Source of the DNA: JAWXBK01 sp034439975
GTDB taxonomy: Bacteria > Pseudomonadota > Alphaproteobacteria > Dongiales > Dongiaceae
DNA length: 64,000 nt
Reading direction: 5' to 3'
Assembly (NCBI GenBank): GCA_034439975.1
Contig: JAWXBK010000032.1
Coordinates: 4,325 to 68,324, forward strand
Position numbers and translations under genes: made by a program. The notes under the pieces are model-generated. The model was not told the origin of the DNA, ran no database searches, and saw only the letters and a list, made by a program, of their open reading frames with translations. Shown one piece after another: positions 25,859 through 35,111 of the stretch (within the stretch, counting starts at the first letter, position 1; each line of letters begins with the position of its first letter).

Positions 25859-27240
25859 GTGACACCGCGCGCGATCAGTCGGCCGATCCCGATGAGCTAT
25901 ACGGGCTGACGGCCGAACTGGTCCGCGCGGTTCGGGATGCGATCAGCGACGGCGCGGTCGCACGCATCGAGGAACTGGTCGATCCGCTGCACGCGGCCGA
26001 CCTCGCCGACCTGCTGGAAGCGCTCGATCCGGAAGAGCGACGCCTGCTCGTCGCCATCGTGCGCCATACCTTCGATCCGGAAACGCTGTCCTATCTCGAC
26101 GAGACGGTCCGCGAACAGATCATGGAGATGATCGGGCCGCTCGAGCTTGCTCACGCGGTTGCCGAGCTCGACACCGACGACGCTGTCGATCTGCTCGAAG
26201 ATCTGGACGAAGATGAAAAGCGGCGCATCCTGGAATCGGTGCCGGCCGAAGACCGCCAGGCGATCGAGGAAGGCCTGACCTTCCCCGAGGATAGCGCGGG
26301 CCGCATGATGCAGCGCGAGCTGGTCGCCGTGCCGCAACATTGGACGGTCGGCGAAACGATCGACTTTCTGCGCGCCAGCAAGGATCTGCCCGACGATTTC
26401 TACGATCTCTTCGTCGTCGATCCGCGTCATCACCCGGTTGGCACGGTGCCGCTCTCGCGTGCAATGCGCAACATGCGCGCGGTCAAACTGATCGACATCA
26501 TGGAAACGGATCTGCGGCCCGTCCCGGCGACCATGGACCAGGAATCGGTCGCGTATCTGTTTCGGCAGTATGGGCTGGTGTCGGCGCCGGTGGTCGACGA
26601 TAACGGCCGGCTGCTCGGTGCGGTGACGGTCGACGACGTCGTCCATGTCATCGACGAGGAGGCCGCGGAAGACTTGCTCGGCATCGTCGGTGCGGGCGAT
26701 ACCGGTTTCCACGCGAAACCGTGGACGATCGCCTGGACACGCTTTCGCTGGCTTCTGCTGGTGCTGGCGAATGTCGCCGTGGCCTCGTTCGTGGTGTCGC
26801 AGTTCGAGGGCACCATCCGGGAGATTGTCGTTCTCGCGGTGCTGATGCCGATCGTGGCCGCGATGGGCGGCAGCGCCGGCGTGCAGGTCGTCACCAATAC
26901 GGTGCGCGCGCTGGCTACACGCGATCTTTCGTCCCGGAACCAGCCCTGGCGGTTCGTTCTCAAGGAAATGACGGTTGCCTTGATGAACGCGGCGGCGTTC
27001 GGCGTGATCGCGGGCGGCGGAGCCTGGGCCTGGACCGGCCAGTGGCGGATCGGCGTGGTGCTCGCGGCGGCGCTGGTCCTCAACATGCTGTGGGCCGGGT
27101 TCGGCGGGACGATCGTGCCGCTGCTGCTCGAGCGGATGGGGGTCGATCCGGCTCATGGCGCCGGCCCGTTCCTCACGGCGACGACCGACGTGGTCGGGTT
27201 TTTCTGTTTCCTCGGCCTCGCCACCCTGGTCCTCCTGTAA
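25855..27240 (+). CDS. mgtE: Magnesium transporter MgtE
   Basis: A 461-residue Mg2+ channel. The soluble N domain covers about residues 15-140 (HAADLADLLEALDPEERRLL), a CBS pair about 140-265 (DNGRLLGAVTVDDVVHVIDE), and five transmembrane helices fill 290-461 with the pore motif GGSAGVQ and a final segment ending LGLATLVLL. MgtE opens at low intracellular Mg2+. It overlaps maeB; malic enzyme needs a divalent metal, but a functional link is only a guess. No Mg riboswitch was seen. Confidence 0.95.
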   Translation: MSDTARDQSADPDELYGLTAELVRAVRDAISDGAVARIEELVDPLHAADLADLLEALDPEERRLLVAIVRHTFDPETLSYLDETVREQIMEMIGPLELAHAVAELDTDDAVDLLEDLDEDEKRRILESVPAEDRQAIEEGLTFPEDSAGRMMQRELVAVPQHWTVGETIDFLRASKDLPDDFYDLFVVDPRHHPVGTVPLSRAMRNMRAVKLIDIMETDLRPVPATMDQESVAYLFRQYGLVSAPVVDDNGRLLGAVTVDDVVHVIDEEAAEDLLGIVGAGDTGFHAKPWTIAWTRFRWLLLVLANVAVASFVVSQFEGTIREIVVLAVLMPIVAAMGGSAGVQVVTNTVRALATRDLSSRNQPWRFVLKEMTVALMNAAAFGVIAGGGAWAWTGQWRIGVVLAAALVLNMLWAGFGGTIVPLLLERMGVDPAHGAGPFLTATTDVVGFFCFLGLATLVLL

Positions 27241-27313
27241 ACACAGGCATCGGTGCTGGAATAGCGCCCGGACGCTCGATAGACTGCGCGCGAGTGGAAC
27301 GGGAGCCGACGCG

Positions 27314-27493
27314 ATGGCACTGGAAATGCGGGGCGCATGCGAACGATGCAAGGCGGCACTCGGCCATCGCGCGGAGGCGCTCATCTGCAGCTATGAATGC
27401 ACTTTCTGCCCGAACTGTGCGATGGCAATGAACCATGTCTGCCCGAATTGCAGCGGCGATCTGGTGCGCCGCCCGCAGCGGCGTGAGGATTGA
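27314..27493 (+). CDS. DUF1272 small zinc-ribbon-like protein
   Basis: A 59-residue protein, MALEMRGACERCKAALGH followed by AEALICSYECTFCPNCA and HVCPNCSGDLVRRP. The spaced cysteines (CERC, CSYECTFCPNC, CPNC) match DUF1272, a family of tiny presumed zinc-binding proteins without known function. ATG 27314 is chosen for family length. It is the first of five closely spaced genes (gap to the next 4 bases). The 73-base gap after mgtE may hold a promoter, but none was clear. Confidence 0.85.
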   Translation: MALEMRGACERCKAALGHRAEALICSYECTFCPNCAMAMNHVCPNCSGDLVRRPQRRED

Positions 27494-27497
27494 CGCG

Positions 27498-27881
27498 ATG
27501 GCGCGACGGCGGATTTCGTCGGGATCGAGTTTCGAAAAGCTCGCCGGTTACAGCCGGGCCGTTGTCGACGGCGACTGGGTGTTTGTCTCCGGCACGACCG
27601 GTTTCGACTATGCCGCGGGCACGATCGACGAGGATGTGGTCGAACAGGCCCGCCAGTGTTTTCGCAATATCGGCAAGGCGCTCGACGAGGCGGGCAGCGG
27701 GTTCGGCGATCTCGTCCGCATCCGGGTCTATCTCGCCGATCCTGCCGATTTCGAGCGGGTGGTACCGATCATCGGCGAGCATTGCCGTGCGGCGATGCCT
27801 GCCAATACGACGGTCGTTGCGCCGCTCATCGACAAGCGTATGAAAATCGAAATCGAAGTCACGGCCAGAAAGGCCGGATAG
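27498..27881 (+). CDS. RidA-family protein (YjgF/YER057c/UK114)
   Basis: A 127-residue RidA homologue. Family signatures are VFVSGTTGFD, ARQCFRNIGKALDEAGSGFG and RIRVYLADPADFERV; the C-terminal IEIEVTARKAG is the usual end. RidA enzymes hydrolyse reactive enamine/imine intermediates from PLP enzymes. The conserved catalytic Arg of true RidA was not confirmed (MPANTTVVAP occupies the usual region), so this may be a Rid subfamily with another substrate. It is in the DUF1272-DUF1989-SDR-DUF3291 run. Confidence 0.88.
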   Translation: MARRRISSGSSFEKLAGYSRAVVDGDWVFVSGTTGFDYAAGTIDEDVVEQARQCFRNIGKALDEAGSGFGDLVRIRVYLADPADFERVVPIIGEHCRAAMPANTTVVAPLIDKRMKIEIEVTARKAG

Positions 27882-27893
27882 GGGAGAGACAGC

Positions 27894-28487
27894 ATGCCCG
27901 AGATTCAGACCATCCCGGCTCGCCGGGGCAAAGCGGCCCATGTGAAAAAGGGCCAGATCATCAAGATGATCAACACGCATGGCAACCAGGTGGTCGATAC
28001 TTGGGCGTTCGCCAAAGACGATCTCGGCGAGTTCATGTCGATGGAGCATACGCGCCCGCATATCGGCCGCATCTATCCGCAGGTCGGCGATATCATGTAC
28101 ACGAACCGTCGCCGCCCGATCCTGAGCATCGTGGCCGACAGCTCGCCGGGCGTTCATGACACGATCATCGCGGCGTGCGATCGCTACCGGTACAAGTTCC
28201 TCGGTGTCGAGGGCTATCACGACAATTGTACCGATAATCTGATGGCGGGGATGAAAGAGCTCGGGCTGACGCCGCCGGAATGTCCGGCGCCGTTCAATGT
28301 CTGGATGAACATTCCCGTCGCCGCCGACGGCTCAATCCAGTTCCTGCCGACCGTGTGCAAGCCGGGCGATACATTCTCGCTTCGGGCCGAACTCGATCTC
28401 GTGGTTGCGTTCTCTGCCTGTCCGCAGGACATCCTGCCGATCAACAATTCGCAGCCGACCGAAGCCCATTTCCAGATTCTGGATTAA
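27894..28487 (+). CDS. DUF1989 (urea carboxylase-associated) family protein
   Basis: A 197-residue DUF1989 protein. Typical features are the opening IPARRGKAAHVKKGQ, GNQVVDTWAF, SMEHTRPHIGRIYPQVGD, the cysteine in GYHDNCTDN and the closing DILPINNSQPTEAHFQILD. Some relatives are annotated as urea-carboxylase-associated or aminomethyltransferase-like. GGGGAGAGACAGC is a good ribosome-binding site. Neighbouring RidA and SDR genes suggest a role in metabolism of a nitrogen compound, but no urea carboxylase is nearby. Confidence 0.88.
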   Translation: MPEIQTIPARRGKAAHVKKGQIIKMINTHGNQVVDTWAFAKDDLGEFMSMEHTRPHIGRIYPQVGDIMYTNRRRPILSIVADSSPGVHDTIIAACDRYRYKFLGVEGYHDNCTDNLMAGMKELGLTPPECPAPFNVWMNIPVAADGSIQFLPTVCKPGDTFSLRAELDLVVAFSACPQDILPINNSQPTEAHFQILD

Positions 28488-28496
28488 GGAAAAGAC

Positions 28497-29168
28497 ATGC
28501 CGACCGTCCTCGTCACCGGCGCCAATCGCGGTATCGGACTCGAATGGGTCCGGCAATATGCCGGCGAGGGGTGGCGGGTGCTCGCGGGATGCCGGCGACC
28601 GGATCGGGCCGATGCGCTGAAGGCGATCGAAGGCGATGTCACGATCCATCCGGTCGATGTCGCACGACCGGATCATATCGCGGACTGGGCACGGCGGCTG
28701 AAGGGTCAGCCGATCGATATCCTGATCAACAATGCCGGCCATGGCGGCGACGATCGTGCCGCCGATCCGGGCGAGTGGACCAAGGCAACGCAGGTCAATG
28801 TGATCGGCCCGTTCCTCATGGCGCGGGAGTTCCAGAAGAATGTCGCGGCGAGCGATCGCAAGATGATCGTTAATCTCACGAGCCGCATGGGCTCGATCGG
28901 CGATAACTCGGAAGGCGGTTCCTATGCCTATCGCGCGACCAAGGCCGGGCTCAATGCGACAATGAAGAGCCTTGCCGTCGACTGGAAAGAGACCGGCATC
29001 ACGATCGTGCTTTTTCATCCGGGCTGGGTGCAGACCGATATGGGCGGGCCCGATGCGCTGATCGACGTTGAAACCAGCGTGACCGGCATGCGCAAAAAGA
29101 TGGATCAGGTCACGCCCGCAGATTCCGGCAGCTTCTTCAACTACAAGGGCGACAGCGTCCCCTGGTAG
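28497..29168 (+). CDS. Short-chain dehydrogenase/reductase
   Basis: A 223-residue SDR. The Rossmann motif TGANRGIGLEW is at residues 7-17, NNAGHGG follows at about 77, the catalytic Ser is in NLTSRMGS, and the YxxxK pair is YAYRATK. The short C-terminus and lack of membrane segments fit a soluble classical SDR of the csgA/C-factor-like type. It uses NAD(P) and an unknown alcohol or ketone. It lies 9 bases after DUF1989 and 7 before DUF3291. Confidence 0.92.
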   Translation: MPTVLVTGANRGIGLEWVRQYAGEGWRVLAGCRRPDRADALKAIEGDVTIHPVDVARPDHIADWARRLKGQPIDILINNAGHGGDDRAADPGEWTKATQVNVIGPFLMAREFQKNVAASDRKMIVNLTSRMGSIGDNSEGGSYAYRATKAGLNATMKSLAVDWKETGITIVLFHPGWVQTDMGGPDALIDVETSVTGMRKKMDQVTPADSGSFFNYKGDSVPW

Positions 29169-29175
29169 GCCGATC

Positions 29176-29631
29176 GTGACGTCGCGCGCCTTTCATCTCG
29201 CCCAGATCAATATCGGACGCCTCAACGCGCCGGTGGACGATCCCTCGCTCGTCGCGTTCATGGCAGCGCTGGATCCGGTCAATACACTGGCCGAGCAGAG
29301 CCCGGGTTTCGTCTGGCGACTGAAGGACGAGAGCGGCCACGCCACCTACATTCGTGCGTATGACGATCCGCAGATGATTGTCAATGTGACGGTCTGGGAA
29401 TCGCTCGAAGCCTTGAGAGATTTCACCTATCTCGGCGTGCATAAAGGCGTGTTAGGCCGGCGCAACGAGTGGTTCGAGAAACTGGACGGGCCGTACATGG
29501 CTTTATGGTGGATCGATGCCGGGGCGGTACCGACGACTGGGGAAGGCGTTGCGCGGATCGATCATCTGGCGCGACACGGCCCCGGCGAACATGCGTTTAC
29601 ATTCGCCCAACCGTTTCCGCGGCCCGCCTGA
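29176..29631 (+). CDS. DUF3291 family protein
   Basis: A 151-residue protein from a GTG start. HLAQINIGRLNAPVDDP and the central QSPGFVWRLKD ... VNVTVWESLEALRDFTY are DUF3291 features; the family has an antibiotic-biosynthesis-monooxygenase-like ferredoxin fold. The conserved GPYMALWWIDAG lies in the second half. Function is unknown. It closes the five-gene run and is probably cotranscribed with it. Confidence 0.85.
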   Translation: MTSRAFHLAQINIGRLNAPVDDPSLVAFMAALDPVNTLAEQSPGFVWRLKDESGHATYIRAYDDPQMIVNVTVWESLEALRDFTYLGVHKGVLGRRNEWFEKLDGPYMALWWIDAGAVPTTGEGVARIDHLARHGPGEHAFTFAQPFPRPA

Positions 29632-29740
29632 CAATACCGGTACTCCGACGGGTTACCCGGATTGAATCTCCGGAATGGCTGGCCTATTTGATAGTCGATG
29701 ACGATATCCCGAAATTGTCGTGTTTCCGGGTAAAGCAGCC

Positions 29741-30343
29741 ATGAACGCGCCGCTGGATTTCTACTTCGATTTCTCGTCGCCCTATGGCTATCTCGCCTCG
29801 CACCGCATCGATGCGCTGGCGCGGCGCCATGGCCGGCGCGTGCGCTGGCGGCCGATTCTGCTGGGGGTCGTCTTTCGCGTGACGGGACAGACCCCGCTGA
29901 CCGGCCAGAACCTGCGCGGTCCGTATCACGAACGCGACTTTGCTCGCTCGGCGCGGCGTCTGGGCGTTGCCTTCACGATGCCATCGACCTTTCCCTTTCC
30001 GGCACAGGCAGCATCGCGTGGATTCTACTGGCTGTCGGAACGCGACGCAGAAGCATCGGTCGCGTTTGCCAAGACGGTTTATCACGCCGCGTTCGGCGAA
30101 GGGCAGAACGTCACCGATCTCGATCGCCTCGAAACGATCGCGTCATCGGTCGGTGCGGATCGCGCCGAGTTTCGCAAAGCGCTCGCCGATCCGATGATGA
30201 AAGACCGGCTGCGCGAGGAAACCGATTCCGCGATCGCGCGCGGCGTGTTCGGTTCGCCATTCGTCTTTGTCGACGACGAGCCGTTCTGGGGCCATGACCG
30301 ATTCGACCAGATCGATGAGTGGCTGCAGCGTGGCGGCTGGTGA
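29741..30343 (+). CDS. 2-hydroxychromene-2-carboxylate isomerase family (DsbA-like fold)
   Basis: A 200-residue protein of the DsbA-fold glutathione transferase-like isomerases. DFYFDFSSPYGYLASHRID carries the active Ser, and GVFGSPFVFVDDEPFWGHDR with its cis-Pro loop is the C-terminal signature. Characterised members isomerise hydroxychromene carboxylates in aromatic degradation, but no other such genes are near. ATG 29741 is preferred; GTG 29720 would add seven residues. Confidence 0.88.
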   Translation: MNAPLDFYFDFSSPYGYLASHRIDALARRHGRRVRWRPILLGVVFRVTGQTPLTGQNLRGPYHERDFARSARRLGVAFTMPSTFPFPAQAASRGFYWLSERDAEASVAFAKTVYHAAFGEGQNVTDLDRLETIASSVGADRAEFRKALADPMMKDRLREETDSAIARGVFGSPFVFVDDEPFWGHDRFDQIDEWLQRGGW

Positions 30344-30351
30344 CGCCCGCG

Positions 30352-31311
30352 CTATTCGGCTTCGGCCAGGACCTCGGCGAACAAGGGCCGATCCACATTG
30401 CCGCCGGAGAGGATGAGCGCGACGCGCTTGCCCTGCATGGCGGTCCGCTCCTGCAGTAACGCCGCAAGTGCGGCGGCACCCGCACCCTCCGCCACGTTAT
30501 GCGTGTCGGTGAAGTAATGTCGCATGGCGGCGCGGATCTCCGATTCGGATACGCGAACGATGCGCGCTGCGCCGCGCCAGATGACCGCGAGCGCGGCCTC
30601 GTCGGGTACGCGGCAGGCCATGCCATCGGCGATCGTGTCGGCGCTGTTGGTCGAGACCGGGCGCTTCGCCTCGAACGACAGCGCATAAGAGGGCGCTGTG
30701 TCGGCTACGACACCGACGATTTTGGTCTTGAGGCCGAGTGCGTCGCGTGCCGCGATCACGCCGGAAATACCGGATCCGAGTCCGATCGGCACATAGACCG
30801 TGTCGATATCCGCCACCGCGCGGAACAGTTCGAGCGCATAGGTCGAGACGCCGGCCACTAGCCAGGGATGGAACGAGCGCAGGGCAAAGAGCTTGCGCTC
30901 TTCCGCGAGCCCCATCGCATATTCGTAAGCGGCCTGGAAATCATGACCGTGTTCGATCAGCTCACCGCCGAATGCGCGCATTGCGGCGTTTTTCTCGACG
31001 CTGTTGCCATGCGGCACGACGAGCGTCGCCGAAAGCCCGGCGCGCCGCGCCCCGAAGGCTATCGACTGTCCGTGATTGCCGCGGGTCGCGGTGATAACGC
31101 CCTTGATGTCGGGGCGGTCCTTTTTGAGCCTTTCCATGTACACGATGCCGCCGCGCACCTTGAAGGCACCGATAGGCGTGTGGTTCTCGTGCTTGACCCA
31201 CACCTCGGCACCGCTGCGCACGGAGAGCAGAGGCCAGCGATGGGCCGGCGTTGCCGGCATGACCGGGTACAGCGCTTCCGCGGCGGCTTCGATTTCGGCA
31301 AGGCTCAACAT
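30352..31311 (-). CDS. Threonine/serine dehydratase-like PLP enzyme
   Basis: A 319-residue fold-type II PLP enzyme. The Schiff-base Lys is in PIGAFKVRGG, the phosphate-binding GSGISG loop is at about residue 178, and the C-terminal ALILSGGNVDRPLF holds the ring-N contact. It lacks the ACT regulatory domain of biosynthetic IlvA, so it resembles catabolic threonine dehydratase, serine racemase or hydroxyaspartate dehydratase. It is divergent from the enoyl-CoA hydratase gene with 61 bases between. Substrate is uncertain. Confidence 0.88.
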   Translation of the reverse strand: MLSLAEIEAAAEALYPVMPATPAHRWPLLSVRSGAEVWVKHENHTPIGAFKVRGGIVYMERLKKDRPDIKGVITATRGNHGQSIAFGARRAGLSATLVVPHGNSVEKNAAMRAFGGELIEHGHDFQAAYEYAMGLAEERKLFALRSFHPWLVAGVSTYALELFRAVADIDTVYVPIGLGSGISGVIAARDALGLKTKIVGVVADTAPSYALSFEAKRPVSTNSADTIADGMACRVPDEAALAVIWRGAARIVRVSESEIRAAMRHYFTDTHNVAEGAGAAALAALLQERTAMQGKRVALILSGGNVDRPLFAEVLAEAE

Positions 31312-31372
31312 GGCGATCTCCTGCGCGGCCGACTATGCTGGCCGGGTAGCAGCGAGGCAAGCCGAGGCGGGA

Positions 31373-32164
31373 ATGGCCGAACAGGTCCGGATAGAAAAAG
31401 AGGGCGCCTTCGGGTCCGTCGTTCTCAACCGTCCCGAAAAGCATAACGCGTTCGACGAAAGGCTGATGGACGGGGTGACCGACGCGTTTCGCGCGCTCGG
31501 CACCGACCCTGCCATCCGCGTGATTATCCTGCGCGCTGCCGGCAAAAGTTTTTCTGCCGGCGCCGATCTCACCTGGATGCAACGCAGTGCGGATTACTCC
31601 GAAGCCGAGAACCGAACCGACGCGGAACGGCTCGCGACCATGTTACGGACTATCGACACCGTGCCGAAACCCGTCATCGCGGCGGTGCAGGGGCCGGTCT
31701 ATGGCGGCGGTCTCGGGCTGGTCGCGGCCTGCGATATCGCGATCGGTTCGGATGCCACATTATTCTCGATTTCCGAAGTGCGATTTGGCCTCATCCCGGC
31801 CGTCATCGGCCCCTATGTCGTGCGCGCGATCGGCATGCGTGCCGCACGGCGCTATGCGATTACAGCGGAACGGTTCGATGCGGCCACCGCCGAGCGGATC
31901 GGTCTGCTGCATGAGGTCGTGCCGCTCGCCGGGCTCCATGATCGTGTGACGGCGATCGCGAACCAGCTCTGCGAAAACGCGCCAGGCGCGCAGGCCGAGG
32001 TGAAAGCCCTCCTGCGGGCGATCGAGGGGCGGCCGCTCGATCCGGCACTCGGCGCCGAGACCGCCGGCTGGATCGCGCGGGTGCGCGCCGGCGAAGAGGC
32101 GCGAGAGGGTATCGCGGCGTTCCTCGGCCGCCGCCGGGCGAGCTGGAATCCGGGCGATCGCTGA
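31373..32164 (+). CDS. Enoyl-CoA hydratase, methylglutaconyl-CoA-hydratase-like
   Basis: A 263-residue crotonase. VVLNRPEKHNAFDERLM, AGKSFSAGADLTWMQR and VYGGGLGLVAACDIAI carry the oxyanion-hole residues, and SEVRFGLIPAVIGPYVV is typical of LiuC-type methylglutaconyl-CoA hydratases of leucine breakdown. The other liu genes are not in the window. ATG 31373 has GAGGCGGGA ahead of it. The stop overlaps the next ATG (TGATG). Confidence 0.88.
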   Translation: MAEQVRIEKEGAFGSVVLNRPEKHNAFDERLMDGVTDAFRALGTDPAIRVIILRAAGKSFSAGADLTWMQRSADYSEAENRTDAERLATMLRTIDTVPKPVIAAVQGPVYGGGLGLVAACDIAIGSDATLFSISEVRFGLIPAVIGPYVVRAIGMRAARRYAITAERFDAATAERIGLLHEVVPLAGLHDRVTAIANQLCENAPGAQAEVKALLRAIEGRPLDPALGAETAGWIARVRAGEEAREGIAAFLGRRRASWNPGDR

Positions 32165-32598
32165 TGGCGGTGCATCTGCTCAAGCTCTGCGTCGGCGTCG
32201 AGACGGTTCAGGATCTGCGCGACTGGCACAAGGAGAAGCTGGCCAAGCGCAAGCGCCTGAAACCGCCACGGCTGTGGCATGTGACGCGGACCATGCCGAA
32301 GCGGCGCGACGAAATCCTCAAAGGGAAGGGCTCGCTCTACTGGGTCATCAAAGGCTTCGTGCAGGTGCGCCAGCCGATCGTGACCCTCGATGCGATGACC
32401 GACCGTGAGGGCCTCGCCTGTTGTCGTATAGGGCTTGCCGAGCGGCTGATCCTGGTGACGCTGCATCCGCACCGGCCCTTCCAGGGTTGGCGCTACCTCG
32501 AGGCCGACGATGCGCCGGCGGACCTGCCCTCCGGCGCCCGGCATGACGAGCTGCCGGCGGCCTTGCTCAAGGATCTCCGCGACCTGGGCCTTGCCTGA
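32164..32598 (+). CDS. DUF1489 family protein
   Basis: A 144-residue protein of DUF1489, nearly restricted to alphaproteobacteria. Recognisable segments are LLKLCVGVETVQDLRDW, WHVTRTMPKRRDEIL, GSLYWVIKGFVQVRQPI and HPHRPFQGWRYLE. No catalytic motif is known. Its start overlaps the hydratase stop (TGATG), so it is translationally coupled. Confidence 0.9.
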   Translation: MAVHLLKLCVGVETVQDLRDWHKEKLAKRKRLKPPRLWHVTRTMPKRRDEILKGKGSLYWVIKGFVQVRQPIVTLDAMTDREGLACCRIGLAERLILVTLHPHRPFQGWRYLEADDAPADLPSGARHDELPAALLKDLRDLGLA

Positions 32599-32628
32599 TC
32601 GGGCCCGATCCGGCTATCCGTCGCCCCC

Positions 32629-32658
32629 TTGAGCGCCCTCGGCGCGAGCCGGTAATGT
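32629..32658 (+). promoter_or_regulatory. Possible promoter of the dimethylglycine-dehydrogenase-like gene
   Basis: TTGAGC at 32629-32634 and TAATGT at 32653-32658 are 18 bases apart, in the 92-base gap before the gene. Transcription would start about 25 bases ahead of the ATG at 32691. Each box matches consensus in four positions, so this is only plausible. Confidence 0.35.
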
Positions 32659-32690
32659 CCGGCTCTCTCCGGTCGGGAAGGGTCTCGTTT

Positions 32691-35111
32691 ATGAAATCGC
32701 ATGCGCGCGTGGTGGTCATCGGCGGCGGAATCTGTGGCTGCAGCCTGCTCTATCATCTGACCAAGCTGGGCTGGAAGGATGTCGTCCTGATCGAGAAGGC
32801 CGAGCTGACCGCGGGCTCGACCTGGCATGCGGCCGGCAATACGCCGCAATACGACACCAGCCTCAACATGATGCGGATGATCAAATACTCGACCGAGCTC
32901 TATGACCGGCTCGAGGCCGAGACCGAGCAGCCGACTGGTTTCGAGAAATGCGGATCGATCCGGACCACGATCCTTCAGGACCGCGTCTACCAGTTCAAGC
33001 AGCTCGAGGCGCAGGCGAAACATGCCGGCACCGAATTCCACATCATCGGCCCGAACGAGATCCGGGATATCTTTCCGTTCATCAATCTCGACGGGATCAT
33101 CTGCGCCGCCTGGACGCCGCAGGACGGTTATACCGATCCGGCGAGCACGACGCATGCGCTGGCCAAGGGCGCACGCATGGGCGGGGCGGAGATCTATCGC
33201 CACACATGCGTCACCGGCGTGAAGCGGTTGCCGAGCGGCGAATGGGAAGTCGCGACCGACAAGGGCACCATCACATGCGAGCATGTCGTGAACGCGGCCG
33301 GTACCTGGGCGCGCGATCTCGGCCTCCTCACTGGGATTTCGCTGCCGATCGTCTCGATGGAGCATCAGTATCTGGTGACCGACGAGATCGACGAGGTGAA
33401 ACAATGGGGCAAGAAGTTCCCGTTGCTGCGCGATCCGGATGCGTCGTTCTATCTGCGGCGCGAGAAGATGGGCATGATCTTCGGGCCCTATGAACGCGAG
33501 GGCGCGATCTTCGGCGCCTATGGCATCCCGAAGGAATTCGGCGCCGATCTGCTGCCACCCGATACCGATCGCATCGACTATGTCGTCGAGATGGCCTGCG
33601 CGCGCGTGCCCTGCCTCGCGACGACCGGCATCAAGCAGATCGTCAACGGTCCGATCCCGCATGCACCCGATGGCGGGCCGCTGATCGGTCCGGTCGCCGG
33701 CCATCCGAAATACTGGGCGCTGAACGGTTTTTCGGTGGGCATCAGCCAGGCCGGCGGTGCCGGCAAGTATCTCGCCGAATGGATCGTCGACGGTGAGGCG
33801 TCGATCGAGATGTTCGAATTCGATCCGCGGCGCTTCGGCACCTATGCCGGCATCGAGTACACGATCGAGAAATCGAAAGAGGTGTACGCGATGATGTATG
33901 CCGTTTCCTATCCGGGCGAGGAGCGCCCGGCGGGACGGCCGGCGAAGACCACGCCGATCTACGAGCGCTTGAAGGCGCAGGGCGCGTTTTTCGAGCAGCG
34001 GTATGGCTGGGAGCGCGCGGCCTGGTTCGCGCCTTCCGGCGAAAAGGCCGAGGCCGAGCTCACTTTCAAACGCCCGAACTGGTTCAAGTACGTCGCCGAC
34101 GAGGTGAAGGCGGTGCGCGAGCGGGTCGGCGTCCTCGATCTTTCGGGGTTCTCCAAGTTCGAGATCTCGGGCCCCGGCGCCGAGGCGTTTCTCGACCGCG
34201 TCTGCGCCAACCGGCCGCCGCGCAAGATCGGCGGCATCGTCCTGACGCAGATGTTGACCAAGAAGGGACGCATCGAGTCCGAGGCGACGATCTGCCGGCT
34301 CGCCGACGATTGCTTTTATCTGCTGAGTGCCGCGGTCGCACAGACGCATGACAAGGACTGGCTCGAGAAGCACATGCCGAAAGACGGTAGCGTGCAGCTC
34401 GTCGACATCACCGGCGGCTGGGGTGTGCTGGTCGTGGCGGGACCGAAATCGCGCGAACTCCTGTCGAAGCTGACGCATGAGGATCTCTCGAACGAGGGCT
34501 TCCCCTGGCTGAGTGCGAAAGAAATCGAGATCGCCGGCATTCCCGTGCGCGCGATGCGCGTGAACTATGTCGGCGAGCTCGGCTGGGAGCTGCATCACGA
34601 GATGACATTCCAGCGCACACTCTATGACCGGATCATGGCGGCGGGCGCCGATCTCGACGTCGCTAATTTCGGGACGGCGGCGATGAACTCGATGCGGCTC
34701 GAGAAGGCCTATCGCGCCTGGGGCAGCGACATGAATACCGAGGTGACGCCGATCGAGGCGGGGCTCGACCGACTGGTCAAGCGGAAGGACCGCGACTTCA
34801 ACGGCAAGGCGGCGATCGAGGCGCAACTCAAGGACGGTATTCGCTGGCGCTGCGTCTTGATGAAGGTCGATTCACCGGATATGGACGCGCCCACCAATGC
34901 GCCGATCTATGAAGGCAACAAGGTAATCGGCATCATTTCGTCCGGCGGATACGGCCACACGGTCGGTTCGAGCCTCGCGCTTGGCTATCTGCCACTCGAC
35001 AAGACGAACGAGGGTGCGACGGTGGAAGTCGATGTGTATGGCGAGCGACGCAAGGCGGTCGTCGTGCCGGAAGCGATCTACGATCTGGACAATCAGCGCC
35101 CGCGGATGTGA
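32691..35111 (+). CDS. FAD-dependent dimethylglycine/sarcosine dehydrogenase-like protein
   Basis: An 806-residue two-part flavoprotein. The N-terminal DAO domain has GGGICGCSLLYHL for FAD and LTAGSTWHAAGN, whose His is the covalent FAD attachment site in dimethylglycine dehydrogenase. The C-terminal half (about 430-806) is a GcvT-like aminomethyltransferase domain (VLDLSGFSKFEISGPGAEAF, RLEKAYRAWGSDM) that passes formaldehyde to folate. ATG 32691 is chosen because GGAAGGG lies 8 bases upstream; an earlier in-frame ATG (32655) lacks a site. It ends 19 bases into the convergent NMO gene. Confidence 0.9.
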   Translation: MKSHARVVVIGGGICGCSLLYHLTKLGWKDVVLIEKAELTAGSTWHAAGNTPQYDTSLNMMRMIKYSTELYDRLEAETEQPTGFEKCGSIRTTILQDRVYQFKQLEAQAKHAGTEFHIIGPNEIRDIFPFINLDGIICAAWTPQDGYTDPASTTHALAKGARMGGAEIYRHTCVTGVKRLPSGEWEVATDKGTITCEHVVNAAGTWARDLGLLTGISLPIVSMEHQYLVTDEIDEVKQWGKKFPLLRDPDASFYLRREKMGMIFGPYEREGAIFGAYGIPKEFGADLLPPDTDRIDYVVEMACARVPCLATTGIKQIVNGPIPHAPDGGPLIGPVAGHPKYWALNGFSVGISQAGGAGKYLAEWIVDGEASIEMFEFDPRRFGTYAGIEYTIEKSKEVYAMMYAVSYPGEERPAGRPAKTTPIYERLKAQGAFFEQRYGWERAAWFAPSGEKAEAELTFKRPNWFKYVADEVKAVRERVGVLDLSGFSKFEISGPGAEAFLDRVCANRPPRKIGGIVLTQMLTKKGRIESEATICRLADDCFYLLSAAVAQTHDKDWLEKHMPKDGSVQLVDITGGWGVLVVAGPKSRELLSKLTHEDLSNEGFPWLSAKEIEIAGIPVRAMRVNYVGELGWELHHEMTFQRTLYDRIMAAGADLDVANFGTAAMNSMRLEKAYRAWGSDMNTEVTPIEAGLDRLVKRKDRDFNGKAAIEAQLKDGIRWRCVLMKVDSPDMDAPTNAPIYEGNKVIGIISSGGYGHTVGSSLALGYLPLDKTNEGATVEVDVYGERRKAVVVPEAIYDLDNQRPRM

